A DNA stretch of 38,716 bases from Muribaculum sp. (GTDB taxonomy: Bacteria > Bacteroidota > Bacteroidia > Bacteroidales > Muribaculaceae), in assembly GCA_009775095.1 (NCBI GenBank), contig VSOZ01000026.1:1-38716 (forward strand), written 5' to 3'. The position numbers and the translations under genes are program-made. Below, piece after piece: positions 31,471-38,716 of this stretch (the stretch's first letter is position 1; every line of letters starts with the position of its first letter). Under the pieces are notes generated by a model. The model made no database searches. It was not told where the DNA came from and saw nothing but the letters and a program-made list of their open reading frames with translations.

Positions 31471-32622
31471 TTAATCCTCGAAAGCGGGCGACACCACTTC
31501 ATTCCACCACCTCAAATCATAATAACCTTTAGTTGAAGCGACATAGTCATCCGTTCCGGTGATTATATAACTTGAAACACCGTTGCAGTTGATTAAGTTT
31601 ATTTCGCCGTTCCACATCGAGGGAGTATTGTCGGTGTACAACACAAAATCCGACATGGCCCGGTCAAATGCGCCGAGCAGCGCCGCGTCGTCGGTCAGCG
31701 ACTTGACATAATGCGTGAAGTCGTAGAAGCGGTTGGCATAGGTGCGACCGTAACCGTACTGCTGCTGTACGTAGTCTTCAGCCGGCACTGTATTTACATC
31801 CAGCACGTTCTTGTATGCGGCTGCCACGGCATCGATTTTCGACATGTCGTAGAGCGATATGGCTATGTTGCGATTATTTTCCGACAGGTCATAGTAGTCA
31901 AATGTATTCTGAGCCGCCTGCTTCAAATCAGGCGTCTTGGCAAAAAAACACGGCACATTTTTGTCGTAGGGCATTCCCGCCAATGGAGTCTCCGTAGGCG
32001 ACGCAATTATATAGCGTGCCGCATTCTTTATCTCATACAGTGACTCTATATTGCCCATGAAGCAGCAGTCAAAGTATATGAACGACAGGTGCTGGTCATT
32101 GAGCGCACGCGCAAGGTCGGGTATAGCCATCTCTCTGGCTTTCGCCCCGGTACCCTCCGACTCGTCGACGCCCCATGAGCGGCCTTCGGGACTCTTGCCG
32201 TTGTCCATCCATCCGCTTGAATGGCTCCACAGCACAAGGCCGTACTCGTCGGCCGAAGCCACGGTGCGCATGTCGTCAAGCACTCCGCGCATCACGGCCA
32301 CCGACACGGGATTGCCCGCGTCCTCATAGCGACGCAGAGTCACGATGTCCTCTGCGGTCACTTCTTTCAGCTCCGGCACCATACCGCTGCCTGCATGATA
32401 GACCAGCAGACGGCCTCCGTTATCGAGAGCGCCGCCCTGCACGGCCTCGGTCATCTCACGCAAGTCCTTGCTATCGTAGGTTCTATCACCGAGGTCATTG
32501 GCCGCCGCCATATACACAAGTACCGTCCGTGACACTCCCGTCGGCTTCTCGGGGCCGTCATTGCTGCCGCAACTGACAAGCACAAAAGTTATGAGTGATG
32601 TGATAATGTATCTTAGTTTCAT
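31471..32622 (-). CDS. Clostripain-family (C11) cysteine protease lipoprotein
   Basis: A 383-residue exported protease. Residues 1-19 form a lipoprotein signal (TFVLVSC). The peptidase C11 fold follows with VLVYMAAANDL near residue 36, the catalytic His in LVLWSHSSGWMD and the catalytic Cys in YFDCCFMGNIESLYE; EIKNAARYIIASPTETPLAG is the next conserved block. Clostripain-type enzymes cleave after basic residues and often self-process. I chose the ATG at 32622 because it opens the signal peptide; the frame extends to 32661 without one. A -7 box ends 6 nt before this ATG. It is followed by mscS 29 nt later. Substrate unknown. Confidence 0.9.
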   Translation of the reverse strand: MKLRYIITSLITFVLVSCGSNDGPEKPTGVSRTVLVYMAAANDLGDRTYDSKDLREMTEAVQGGALDNGGRLLVYHAGSGMVPELKEVTAEDIVTLRRYEDAGNPVSVAVMRGVLDDMRTVASADEYGLVLWSHSSGWMDNGKSPEGRSWGVDESEGTGAKAREMAIPDLARALNDQHLSFIYFDCCFMGNIESLYEIKNAARYIIASPTETPLAGMPYDKNVPCFFAKTPDLKQAAQNTFDYYDLSENNRNIAISLYDMSKIDAVAAAYKNVLDVNTVPAEDYVQQQYGYGRTYANRFYDFTHYVKSLTDDAALLGAFDRAMSDFVLYTDNTPSMWNGEINLINCNGVSSYIITGTDDYVASTKGYYDLRWWNEVVSPAFED

Positions 32623-32628
32623 AATGTA

Positions 32629-32662
32629 CAAAATTACAAAATCTTTTCCGTAGATTATCAAA
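32629..32662 (-). promoter_or_regulatory. Promoter of the clostripain-mscS operon
   Basis: On the minus strand TTTG (32662-32659) and TAATTTTG (32636-32629) are separated by 22 nt. The -7 box ends 6 nt before the protease ATG, giving at most a very short leader. Confidence 0.6.
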
Positions 32663-32721
32663 ATAAGCTAATTATAACATTTTAAAACAGATAAATAGAG
32701 CCCCGGTCACAAATTAAAATG

Positions 32722-32729
32722 TAACTTTG
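32722..32729 (+). promoter_or_regulatory. -7 promoter element of the TPR-protein gene
   Basis: TAACTTTG matches TAnnTTTG and lies 27 nt before the ATG at 32757. It also argues against the longer frame open from 32727. Confidence 0.6.
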
Positions 32730-32756
32730 CACCCGTTAAATACATTACTACCGATC

Positions 32757-33578
32757 ATGAGTTCACGAAGCATAACATTTATAATCCTGTTGTTGACCCC
32801 CATACTTCTTGCGGCACAGAGCTATTTCGACCTTGTAGACAAAGCCGACAAAGCCATTGCCGACGGCGACTGGAGTGGCGCGGAGACCAATCTTGTCGAA
32901 GCCATGAGCCTGCGACCCGAGGACCCGTCCAACATACTGCTGCTCTCCAATCTCGGCATAGTACGCTATAACCTCGGCAAGGACAGCCTTGCGCTGGCAT
33001 CGCTCGACGAAGCCCACCGGCGCGCCCCCAAGTCGGTGACCGTACTGCTCAACCGCGCCGAAATACTTACCGCCATGGGGCGCGATGACGATGCTTACCG
33101 CGACTACACCACGGTCATCGGGCTTGACTCAACCCTCACCGAACCACGCTACATGCACGCCATAATGTCGCTCAGGCGCGGCGATTTCGCCACATCGTTG
33201 GCCGACTGTCAGGCACTTGAACAGATGTCGCCGTCCGGCGAGGAAACCAACACGGCTTTCGGCTCCTACTATTCGGCCACGGAACAATGGGACAAAGCCC
33301 TGCCCTATTACACCTCCCTTCTTGAAAAACAGCCCACAACCCACATCTACGGTGCACGCGCCGTGTGCTACCTTATGCTGCAACGCCTCAATGAGGCTTC
33401 GGCCGACATCAATTCGGGGCTCGCACTCGACCCGAACGACGGCGAGCTGTACATGTACCGCGCCTACCTCAACAAAATGCGCTTCGAAATCGATGCAGCC
33501 CGCGCCGACCTCCGCAAAGCCATCGAACTCGGCATCGACCGCCGCCGCGCCATGGAGGTCCTCCCCGCCGCCGACTGA
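32757..33578 (+). CDS. Periplasmic tetratricopeptide-repeat protein
   Basis: A 273-residue exported protein. Residues 1-20 are a signal peptide (IILLLTPILLAAQ). The rest is made of about six to seven TPR units, for example KADKAIADGDWSGAETNLVE, LGIVRYNLGKDSLALASLDE, AEILTAMGRDDDAYRDYTTV and AYLNKMRFEIDAARADLRKA. TPR arrays bind proteins and have no enzymatic role. No other domain is seen. I chose the ATG at 32757 because it begins the signal peptide. The gene is single, divergent from the clostripain gene and followed by a hairpin element. The 3' part is GC-rich with long runs of C-ending codons. Partner unknown. Confidence 0.88.
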   Translation: MSSRSITFIILLLTPILLAAQSYFDLVDKADKAIADGDWSGAETNLVEAMSLRPEDPSNILLLSNLGIVRYNLGKDSLALASLDEAHRRAPKSVTVLLNRAEILTAMGRDDDAYRDYTTVIGLDSTLTEPRYMHAIMSLRRGDFATSLADCQALEQMSPSGEETNTAFGSYYSATEQWDKALPYYTSLLEKQPTTHIYGARAVCYLMLQRLNEASADINSGLALDPNDGELYMYRAYLNKMRFEIDAARADLRKAIELGIDRRRAMEVLPAAD

Positions 33579-33641
33579 CCGTATCGTACTATTTTCGGAT
33601 CTGATTAAAACACGATTAAGGAGCTAATATCTTGCCGGAAA

Positions 33642-33725
33642 GTAGGGGCGCCAGTACCACGGCGCCCGCATACCCGCATGGCCATATAGGGCCTAAACCG
33701 GACGCCGTACTACTGGCGTCTCTAC
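33642..33725. repeat. 84-bp imperfect inverted-repeat element (REP/MITE-like)
   Basis: The ends GTAGGGGCGCCAGTA (33642-33656) and TACTGGCGTCTCTAC (33711-33725) pair except for two positions that become G-U in RNA. The pairing continues inward for about 12 more bases, and the centre has a small GGCC/GGCC stem. It lies in the 306-bp gap between the TPR gene and susD. The remainder of the gap is unremarkable except for the terminator at 33796. Confidence 0.7.
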
Positions 33726-33795
33726 AAACACAGTTGTTCTTTAACAACCGTTCTTTTACATTGACCTATATTTTCTGTCGTTACAAAAAGTCAGA

Positions 33796-33821
33796 TGCCG
33801 CTTGATTCACATCAAGCGGCA
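33796..33821 (-). terminator. Terminator after susD
   Basis: A perfect 11-bp stem, TGCCGCTTGAT with ATCAAGCGGCA, and a 4-nt loop. On the minus strand the stem is followed by ATCTGACTTTTTG, so the T-run is set back a few bases. It lies 64 nt after the susD stop; it may serve the convergent TPR transcript too. Confidence 0.65.
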
Positions 33822-33884
33822 CCCTGCTGTAGTACGAAAATTAGCTGAGTACTATACTAATGTCGTCTATTCATAACATGATGT

Positions 33885-35372
33885 CTATCGCGAGCCACCA
33901 TACAGCCATACATTTTCAGTAAACAGGTAGTTACCGGCGGCATTACCCGTACCGAAAGCCTCGGCCACATTCGGGTTAGAGATAACATCGCTGTTTCCGT
34001 AAGGCAGACGTAGAGGCCACTGGTTCTGTCCGCCAACCGTATTGTTGGGATTATTCAGGTGAATGAACTCCTCTCCGAGAGCCTTGCAGCGGCGCAGGTC
34101 GTTGTAGGTCTGTATAGGCTCGTCGCGTGTCTGCGCAAGATATTTCTGCACCATAATCTCGGCAAGGTCCACAGTGCCGAGTTCGGCGATATAGTCGGCT
34201 GCAAGCGAGGGGTCAAGTTCAACATATCCCGGGTCGTTGGCGGCATAATCCTCAAACGAAGCCTCGACACCGGCAGTGAAGTCAGCTGTGGCATCCTGAC
34301 CGAGACGAGCTTTTGCCTCAGCGAGGATGAAGTAAAACTCGCTCTTGCTGAACAGATGTATCGTAGCGGCTCCGTTATTGAGCCATGCGGGACCACCTAC
34401 CGTCTTGGTGTATCTGGCAGCGGTAGCGTCACCGGCCGGAGCATAAGCTATACCCGTACCGAACAGGTCTAAAGCATATACATCTACACGCGGGTCATTA
34501 CGGTCTGTCATAAGGTCGACCACAGTACCGTTAGCACCTGTATAGTAACGGCTCCAGAAATAAGCGGCCCATGAGTTGTCGCAATCCACTCCGTTGAAAA
34601 ATCCGAGTTCGGCACCGTCAAAACCGGCAGCCACGGCATCGTTGGCGGCAGTAAGCACCTGAGTCAACACAGCCTGATTACGGAAATATGTATTCAGCAG
34701 CAAACGTGCCTTTACAGCATGAGCAAGGCCGAGCCATTTTGCCGAAGAACCGCCGTAAAGAAGATCTTGCTCCCCTGCATTATTATCCCCGGCAGCTACA
34801 GCCGCACTCAAGTTGGTTATGGCATTACCTATTACGGTAAACAGATCGGCATAAATATCCTCCTGCTTGTCGAGCTTCGGAGTCAGCACATCAAGGCCCT
34901 TGACTGATTCTGAATAAGGTATGTCGCCGTGAAGGTCAGTCAGTGCTTCTACATTCAGCACCCAGAGCACTTGTGCCATACCGAGAATGTCCTTCTGTCC
35001 GGAATTGATGTTGCCTTCGGCACACTTGTCAATCATCTGACGTATATTCATCAGATTGCCGTATGTAGCGTTCCATTCATTGTTGAATGAGGTACTTGCG
35101 GCAGTCTCCGCACGATTGCGCAGTTCGGTTTTCATTGCCTGATTATTGCCTGTACCGAAAGTCTGTTCGGTATATGACGACACCGACCAAGCGTACTGTC
35201 CGGCCCAAGTGGAGTAGCCCGTACCGGTCACGGCATCGGTAAGCTGAAACTTGGCATCCACCAAGTCTACCGGAGGATTGTGGTCATCCTTGTTTATGCG
35301 GTCCATTATATCCTCGGTGCACGAAGTGGCAAGCACGCCGAGCAAAGCTATATTTAAAAATTTCTTTAACAT
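33885..35372 (-). CDS. SusD/RagB-family nutrient-binding outer-membrane lipoprotein
   Basis: A 495-residue surface lipoprotein with a lipobox GVLATSC (Cys at residue 18). The body is the helical TPR-like SusD fold; conserved-looking segments are TSFNNEWNATYGNLMNIRQM, LWVLNVEALTDLHGDIPYSE, DNNAGEQDLLYGGSSAKWLG and DEPIQTYNDLRRCKALGEEF. It resembles the SusD-like_2 branch more than classic SusD, which is inference from these segments. It forms the lid on its SusC partner, encoded 35 nt upstream, and binds the substrate before import. No enzyme gene is adjacent in the window, so the ligand (glycan or peptide) is unknown. A terminator follows. Confidence 0.92.
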   Translation of the reverse strand: MLKKFLNIALLGVLATSCTEDIMDRINKDDHNPPVDLVDAKFQLTDAVTGTGYSTWAGQYAWSVSSYTEQTFGTGNNQAMKTELRNRAETAASTSFNNEWNATYGNLMNIRQMIDKCAEGNINSGQKDILGMAQVLWVLNVEALTDLHGDIPYSESVKGLDVLTPKLDKQEDIYADLFTVIGNAITNLSAAVAAGDNNAGEQDLLYGGSSAKWLGLAHAVKARLLLNTYFRNQAVLTQVLTAANDAVAAGFDGAELGFFNGVDCDNSWAAYFWSRYYTGANGTVVDLMTDRNDPRVDVYALDLFGTGIAYAPAGDATAARYTKTVGGPAWLNNGAATIHLFSKSEFYFILAEAKARLGQDATADFTAGVEASFEDYAANDPGYVELDPSLAADYIAELGTVDLAEIMVQKYLAQTRDEPIQTYNDLRRCKALGEEFIHLNNPNNTVGGQNQWPLRLPYGNSDVISNPNVAEAFGTGNAAGNYLFTENVWLYGGSR

Positions 35373-35407
35373 GTCGTTATTATATTAATTGTATCATCAA
35401 CCGTTTA

Positions 35408-38400
35408 TTAGAAAGTCACTTTAATACCGCCACCCACTGAAGTGGTGTTGGGTATCGAGAAGCGCTCGAAGTAACCGCCCATGTTGTTGTTACCCTGCGA
35501 GGCCTCCGGATCGAAGTTGGGCAGCTTGTCCCAGATAAGCACATTGCGTGCGAATCCGAACACGTCTATGTCCAATTTCCATATCCTCGGCAGTTTATAA
35601 GTGAGAGTCACGTCGCGCAACTTGAGAAAGCTCATATCGTATACGCCGGCCTCGGTCACGTCATTATAGGCCATAAAATAGTCTTGTTTATCGACCTCGA
35701 CTGTATTCTGTAGTCCTGTGGCCTCATCTATGCCGTCTGCGATCATAGTACCTTCATGGAAAGGTATGGACTCCTTGGTGGCACCGAAATAATTAAGGGT
35801 CAGGTTGGTACCGTGATACATGCGTCCGCCGCTCTGCCAGCTCCAAGTGGTCGACAGCGACACTCTTTTATAGCGTCCGCCGAGGTTGATGCCCATTACA
35901 AAGTCGGGCGAACAGTTGCCGAGATCCTGACTGTCGGCAGTACCTTGAGGCAGACCGTCGCTAAGCAGGAGTTTACCTGTAGCGGCATCGCGTTTGAACG
36001 CGGTTCCATAGATGTTGGGGTATGTATTGCCGGCCTGTGCACGTATCTGCGGTTCAACAAAACCGCCGAGCATGATCGACTCGACTCCGGTGGCGAGTTC
36101 CACCACTTTGTTGTCAACGGTAGTAAAGTTAATGCCGAGATTCAGATCATAGTCGCGATGTTGGAGTACAGCTACATTAACTCCCAACTCATGCGACCAT
36201 GTGCGCATCTTTCCGGCATTGGTAAGCAGGTACTGGTAACCGGTCGAACCTGCAGTCGGTACAGAGAATATCTGGTCAGACACATTCTGATATGATCCCG
36301 TATACTCGAAGCGAACACGGTCGTTAAACATACGCAGGTCGACACCGAACTCGACGTTTTCAGTATTCTGCGGCTTCAAATTAGGGTCATATAGCTGATA
36401 CATGGGCACGTAAGCCGACACACCCTTGATAGGATATGTCACGGGGGTGTAAGCATACATACCTGATCCGTATGACGGAGTGTAGTAGTAGTTGGGAACG
36501 TAGGAACCCGCCTGACCTACCTGAGCATATGATGCACGCAGCTTTCCGAAGGTGATTATATCGTTGCCTTTGAGAGCCTCGAGTTCAGAGAACACCCAGC
36601 CGAGTGAAACTGACGGATAGAAGAACGAACGATTGTTGCGCGGCATGGTCGACACATAGTCGTTACGTCCGGTCACTGTCAGATAGAGCATGTCTTTCCA
36701 GTCGAGCGACAGGCTGCCGAAGAAGCCCACCGTGCGCGACTGATACTTGTACTCACTGCTCTGGAAGCTGGTGGCGTTGCCAATCGTGGGCAAGCCGTAG
36801 AAATTGAAGTTCGTACCCGTATAGGACCATGTGCGTGTATTATCCTGATTGATTTCATTACCGAGCATAGCGTCAAGTCCCCAGTCATCGCCCCATTCGG
36901 CGGTGAAGTTTACAGTAAAGAGGTTGTTGAACACATTGCGCGACACACCGTAATTATCTATGTTTCCTTTATCATAAGAAGCGTCGCCGTACTCGGCCAC
37001 ATCTGAATAGTCAGACGTATACATATCGATACCGGCCTGCTCGCGGAACCAAAGGTCGTAGTTGTCACCCCAGTCTAATGTAGGACGATACTCTACATAA
37101 GCATTACCGAAGAAGCGGTTGGTATGCTGCAGATATTCATTGTTTTCAGCCCACCAGTAGGGGTTATTGAACGATACCGAACGGAAAAGCACCTGCTCTG
37201 AGGGAACACCCGGCACATGAAACGGTATGCCCTTGAGGTCATATTCTGACGGAGCCGAATAAACGACGTTCATTATTCCCGAGTTGGCACCCGGAGCCGA
37301 AGTGATTTTGGTGGAGGCATAATTTCCGGAGAAACCGGTCTTCCACTCTTTGTTCACAATCCAGTCCACAAGTCCGCGCGCACCCCAGCGGGTCATGCCC
37401 GTCGAGGGAATGATGCCCTTCTGATATGAGTTGCTCAGACCGAAAGAATAGCTTGCGCGGTCTGTACGCTGGGCTATGCTGAAGTTGGTATTTTCGGTAA
37501 AACCGGTATTGAAGAAGTCGCCCACGTTGTCATAGACCTCAGGAGTGGTCCATCCGTCAAGGCCCGCCTGTTCACGCTTCGGATTGAAGTACATGCCGGG
37601 ATGTCCCTGCGAGTTGCCGCCGTAATTGGGGTCGTCAGGCAAAGAAGATATCTTCGGACCCCAAGACATTGAGCTGGATGGATCATACTCTCCAACATAA
37701 TTTCCCTGAGAATACACATCCTGACGCTTGAACTTCTTCGACACCGTTTCGGCCGACAGATTGGTCGACACAGTCACCGTAGGACGGCTCGAATTGATAC
37801 GTCCGCGCTTGGTTGTGATGACAACCACTCCGTTGGAGGCGCGTATACCGTAAAGAGCCGAAGCCGCCTGACCTTTAAGTATGTTGATTGACTCGATATC
37901 CTCCGGATTTATATCTATAGAACGGTCGGCTATATTGGCTCCGGTTACTGAATTCAGCGTATTGAAGTCGGGAGTAGACTCAATAGGCATACCGTCAACC
38001 ACATACAAAGGCTGGTTGTTGCCGTCAAACGAACGTGCACCGCGGATGACTATCTGGCTCGAAGCACCCGGAGCTCCCGATGACGGACGGATATCCACAC
38101 CGGTGAGTTTACCCTGCATGGCACTCGCCAGCGACGTGGTACCGTCGGTATTCAGATCCTCGGCCGACAGGTCCTGTACGGCATAACCCAATCCTTTGCG
38201 CTCTTTCTTCATACCGAAAGCCGTAACAACGACTTCGTCAAGACGATTTTCAGCACTGCTGAGAGCTATAGTCATGACGCCGGGAGTGATATCGACCTGA
38301 CGCGTGATCATACCTACATACGACACATTCAATTTTGTTACAGAAGAGGGCACATCAAGATAAAATTTACCGTCGACGTCGGTAGCAACACCGTGGCCGC

Positions 38401-38545
38401 CACCTGCGGGAATGACAGTGGCACCGACCAGCGGCTCATTATCGCCGGCATAAACTACCACACCCTCCACCTTTCTGAAGTCTTGCGCAGTAATTGCAGT
38501 CACCGTCAAGACAAAGGTCAAAAGTAATGAAAACAGTTTTTTCAT
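35408..38545 (-). CDS. SusC/RagA-family TonB-dependent outer-membrane transporter
   Basis: A 1045-residue outer-membrane transporter. After a signal peptide (about 1-20, ending TAITAQ) comes a carboxypeptidase-D-like domain (about 24-95: VGATVIPAGGGHGVATDVDG), a TonB box-like DEVVVTAFG near residue 103, and the plug domain with SusC signatures (SGAPGASSQIVIRGARSFDG; PLYVVDGMPI; SINILKGQAASALYGIRASN). The remainder is a 22-strand beta-barrel ending in an aromatic C-terminus (VGGGIKVTF), as required for barrel insertion. It is co-transcribed with susD. Substrate import needs TonB-ExbBD, which is not in the window. No anti-sigma or ECF gene lies next to it, so regulation is unclear. Confidence 0.96.
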   Translation of the reverse strand: MKKLFSLLLTFVLTVTAITAQDFRKVEGVVVYAGDNEPLVGATVIPAGGGHGVATDVDGKFYLDVPSSVTKLNVSYVGMITRQVDITPGVMTIALSSAENRLDEVVVTAFGMKKERKGLGYAVQDLSAEDLNTDGTTSLASAMQGKLTGVDIRPSSGAPGASSQIVIRGARSFDGNNQPLYVVDGMPIESTPDFNTLNSVTGANIADRSIDINPEDIESINILKGQAASALYGIRASNGVVVITTKRGRINSSRPTVTVSTNLSAETVSKKFKRQDVYSQGNYVGEYDPSSSMSWGPKISSLPDDPNYGGNSQGHPGMYFNPKREQAGLDGWTTPEVYDNVGDFFNTGFTENTNFSIAQRTDRASYSFGLSNSYQKGIIPSTGMTRWGARGLVDWIVNKEWKTGFSGNYASTKITSAPGANSGIMNVVYSAPSEYDLKGIPFHVPGVPSEQVLFRSVSFNNPYWWAENNEYLQHTNRFFGNAYVEYRPTLDWGDNYDLWFREQAGIDMYTSDYSDVAEYGDASYDKGNIDNYGVSRNVFNNLFTVNFTAEWGDDWGLDAMLGNEINQDNTRTWSYTGTNFNFYGLPTIGNATSFQSSEYKYQSRTVGFFGSLSLDWKDMLYLTVTGRNDYVSTMPRNNRSFFYPSVSLGWVFSELEALKGNDIITFGKLRASYAQVGQAGSYVPNYYYTPSYGSGMYAYTPVTYPIKGVSAYVPMYQLYDPNLKPQNTENVEFGVDLRMFNDRVRFEYTGSYQNVSDQIFSVPTAGSTGYQYLLTNAGKMRTWSHELGVNVAVLQHRDYDLNLGINFTTVDNKVVELATGVESIMLGGFVEPQIRAQAGNTYPNIYGTAFKRDAATGKLLLSDGLPQGTADSQDLGNCSPDFVMGINLGGRYKRVSLSTTWSWQSGGRMYHGTNLTLNYFGATKESIPFHEGTMIADGIDEATGLQNTVEVDKQDYFMAYNDVTEAGVYDMSFLKLRDVTLTYKLPRIWKLDIDVFGFARNVLIWDKLPNFDPEASQGNNNMGGYFERFSIPNTTSVGGGIKVTF

Positions 38546-38632
38546 ACGTAAAAAGTTAATTAATTTAGTAAAATAGTAACATTATGCTATGATTAAGCAG
38601 CTTTATGTGACATTATTCAACCAAGCACGCCT

Positions 38633-38640
38633 CAAAGGTA
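38633..38640 (-). promoter_or_regulatory. -7 promoter element of the susCD operon
   Basis: The minus strand reads TACCTTTG, fitting TAnnTTTG, about 88 nt before the susC ATG, giving a leader near 80 nt. The -33 TTTG is not present at the expected spacing. Confidence 0.55.
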
Positions 38641-38670
38641 TAGTTTTTATTTTAAATTAATTTCCCTGAG

Positions 38671-38697
38671 CCACGGCCGTTCTAGATCTAGTCGTGG
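38671..38697. repeat. Adjacent palindromes upstream of susC
   Basis: ACGGCCGT (38673-38680) and CTAGATCTAG (38682-38691) are perfect palindromes, and CCACG/CGTGG (38671-38675, 38693-38697) enclose both. They lie just upstream of the susC -7 box and near the window edge. They may be an operator or the end of an element outside the window. Confidence 0.4.
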
Positions 38698-38716
38698 TGA
38701 GTTGTCTGTGGTAGGG

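Noticed and set aside
33579..33884. A small gene in the 306-bp gap before susD
   Set aside because: The frames here are short or extend from the TPR gene in the wrong phase; the gap is explained by a hairpin element and a terminator.

Overview
This window looks like chromosome of a gut-type Bacteroidales bacterium, most likely Muribaculaceae or a near relative. The family assignment is inference; the order is well supported. The evidence is a SusC/SusD pair with their characteristic lipoprotein and TonB-plug features, a propeller/Y_Y_Y/AraC transmembrane regulator, a glycine-lipid acyltransferase pair, an NfnAB transhydrogenase, an IspG with the large central insertion, repeated TAnnTTTG (-7) promoter elements, and few Shine-Dalgarno sequences. 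I saw no rRNA, tRNA, CRISPR array, transposase or phage gene.

Left part (1-5.8 kb, minus strand): an nfnA-nfnB operon with its own promoter, then a tight three-gene run of a predicted six-hairpin glycosidase lipoprotein, a YfcE-like phosphoesterase and a SPOR-domain lipoprotein that ends at a clear terminator.

Carbohydrate locus (5.9-14.4 kb, plus strand): a transmembrane regulator built like a hybrid two-component system but with no histidine kinase or receiver, followed by two GH43 enzymes and a LacZ-type GH2. The second GH43 is split by a 2-nt insertion just after its catalytic aspartate. Together these would sense a glycan in the periplasm and remove arabinose/xylose and galactose residues.

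Housekeeping block (14.5-24 kb): obgE and pgeF overlap and are followed by an ECF sigma factor plus a four-helix membrane protein. The sigma gene has an ECF-type promoter and a perfect inverted repeat whose second arm contains its start codon. Convergent to them is a minus-strand operon rpoN - PAP2-like membrane protein - purE - ispG, and upstream of that glsA-glsB (glycine lipid synthesis).

Right part (24-38.7 kb): a SulP transporter, a tiny highly acidic Ala/Val-rich lipoprotein with codon use unlike its neighbours, recQ, recJ, a MscS channel with an unusual insertion, a clostripain-family lipoprotein protease, a periplasmic TPR protein, and a susC-susD pair. Intergenic regions carry a 7-bp tandem array, two copies of a 9-bp tandem repeat, and two GTAGGG-ended hairpin elements.
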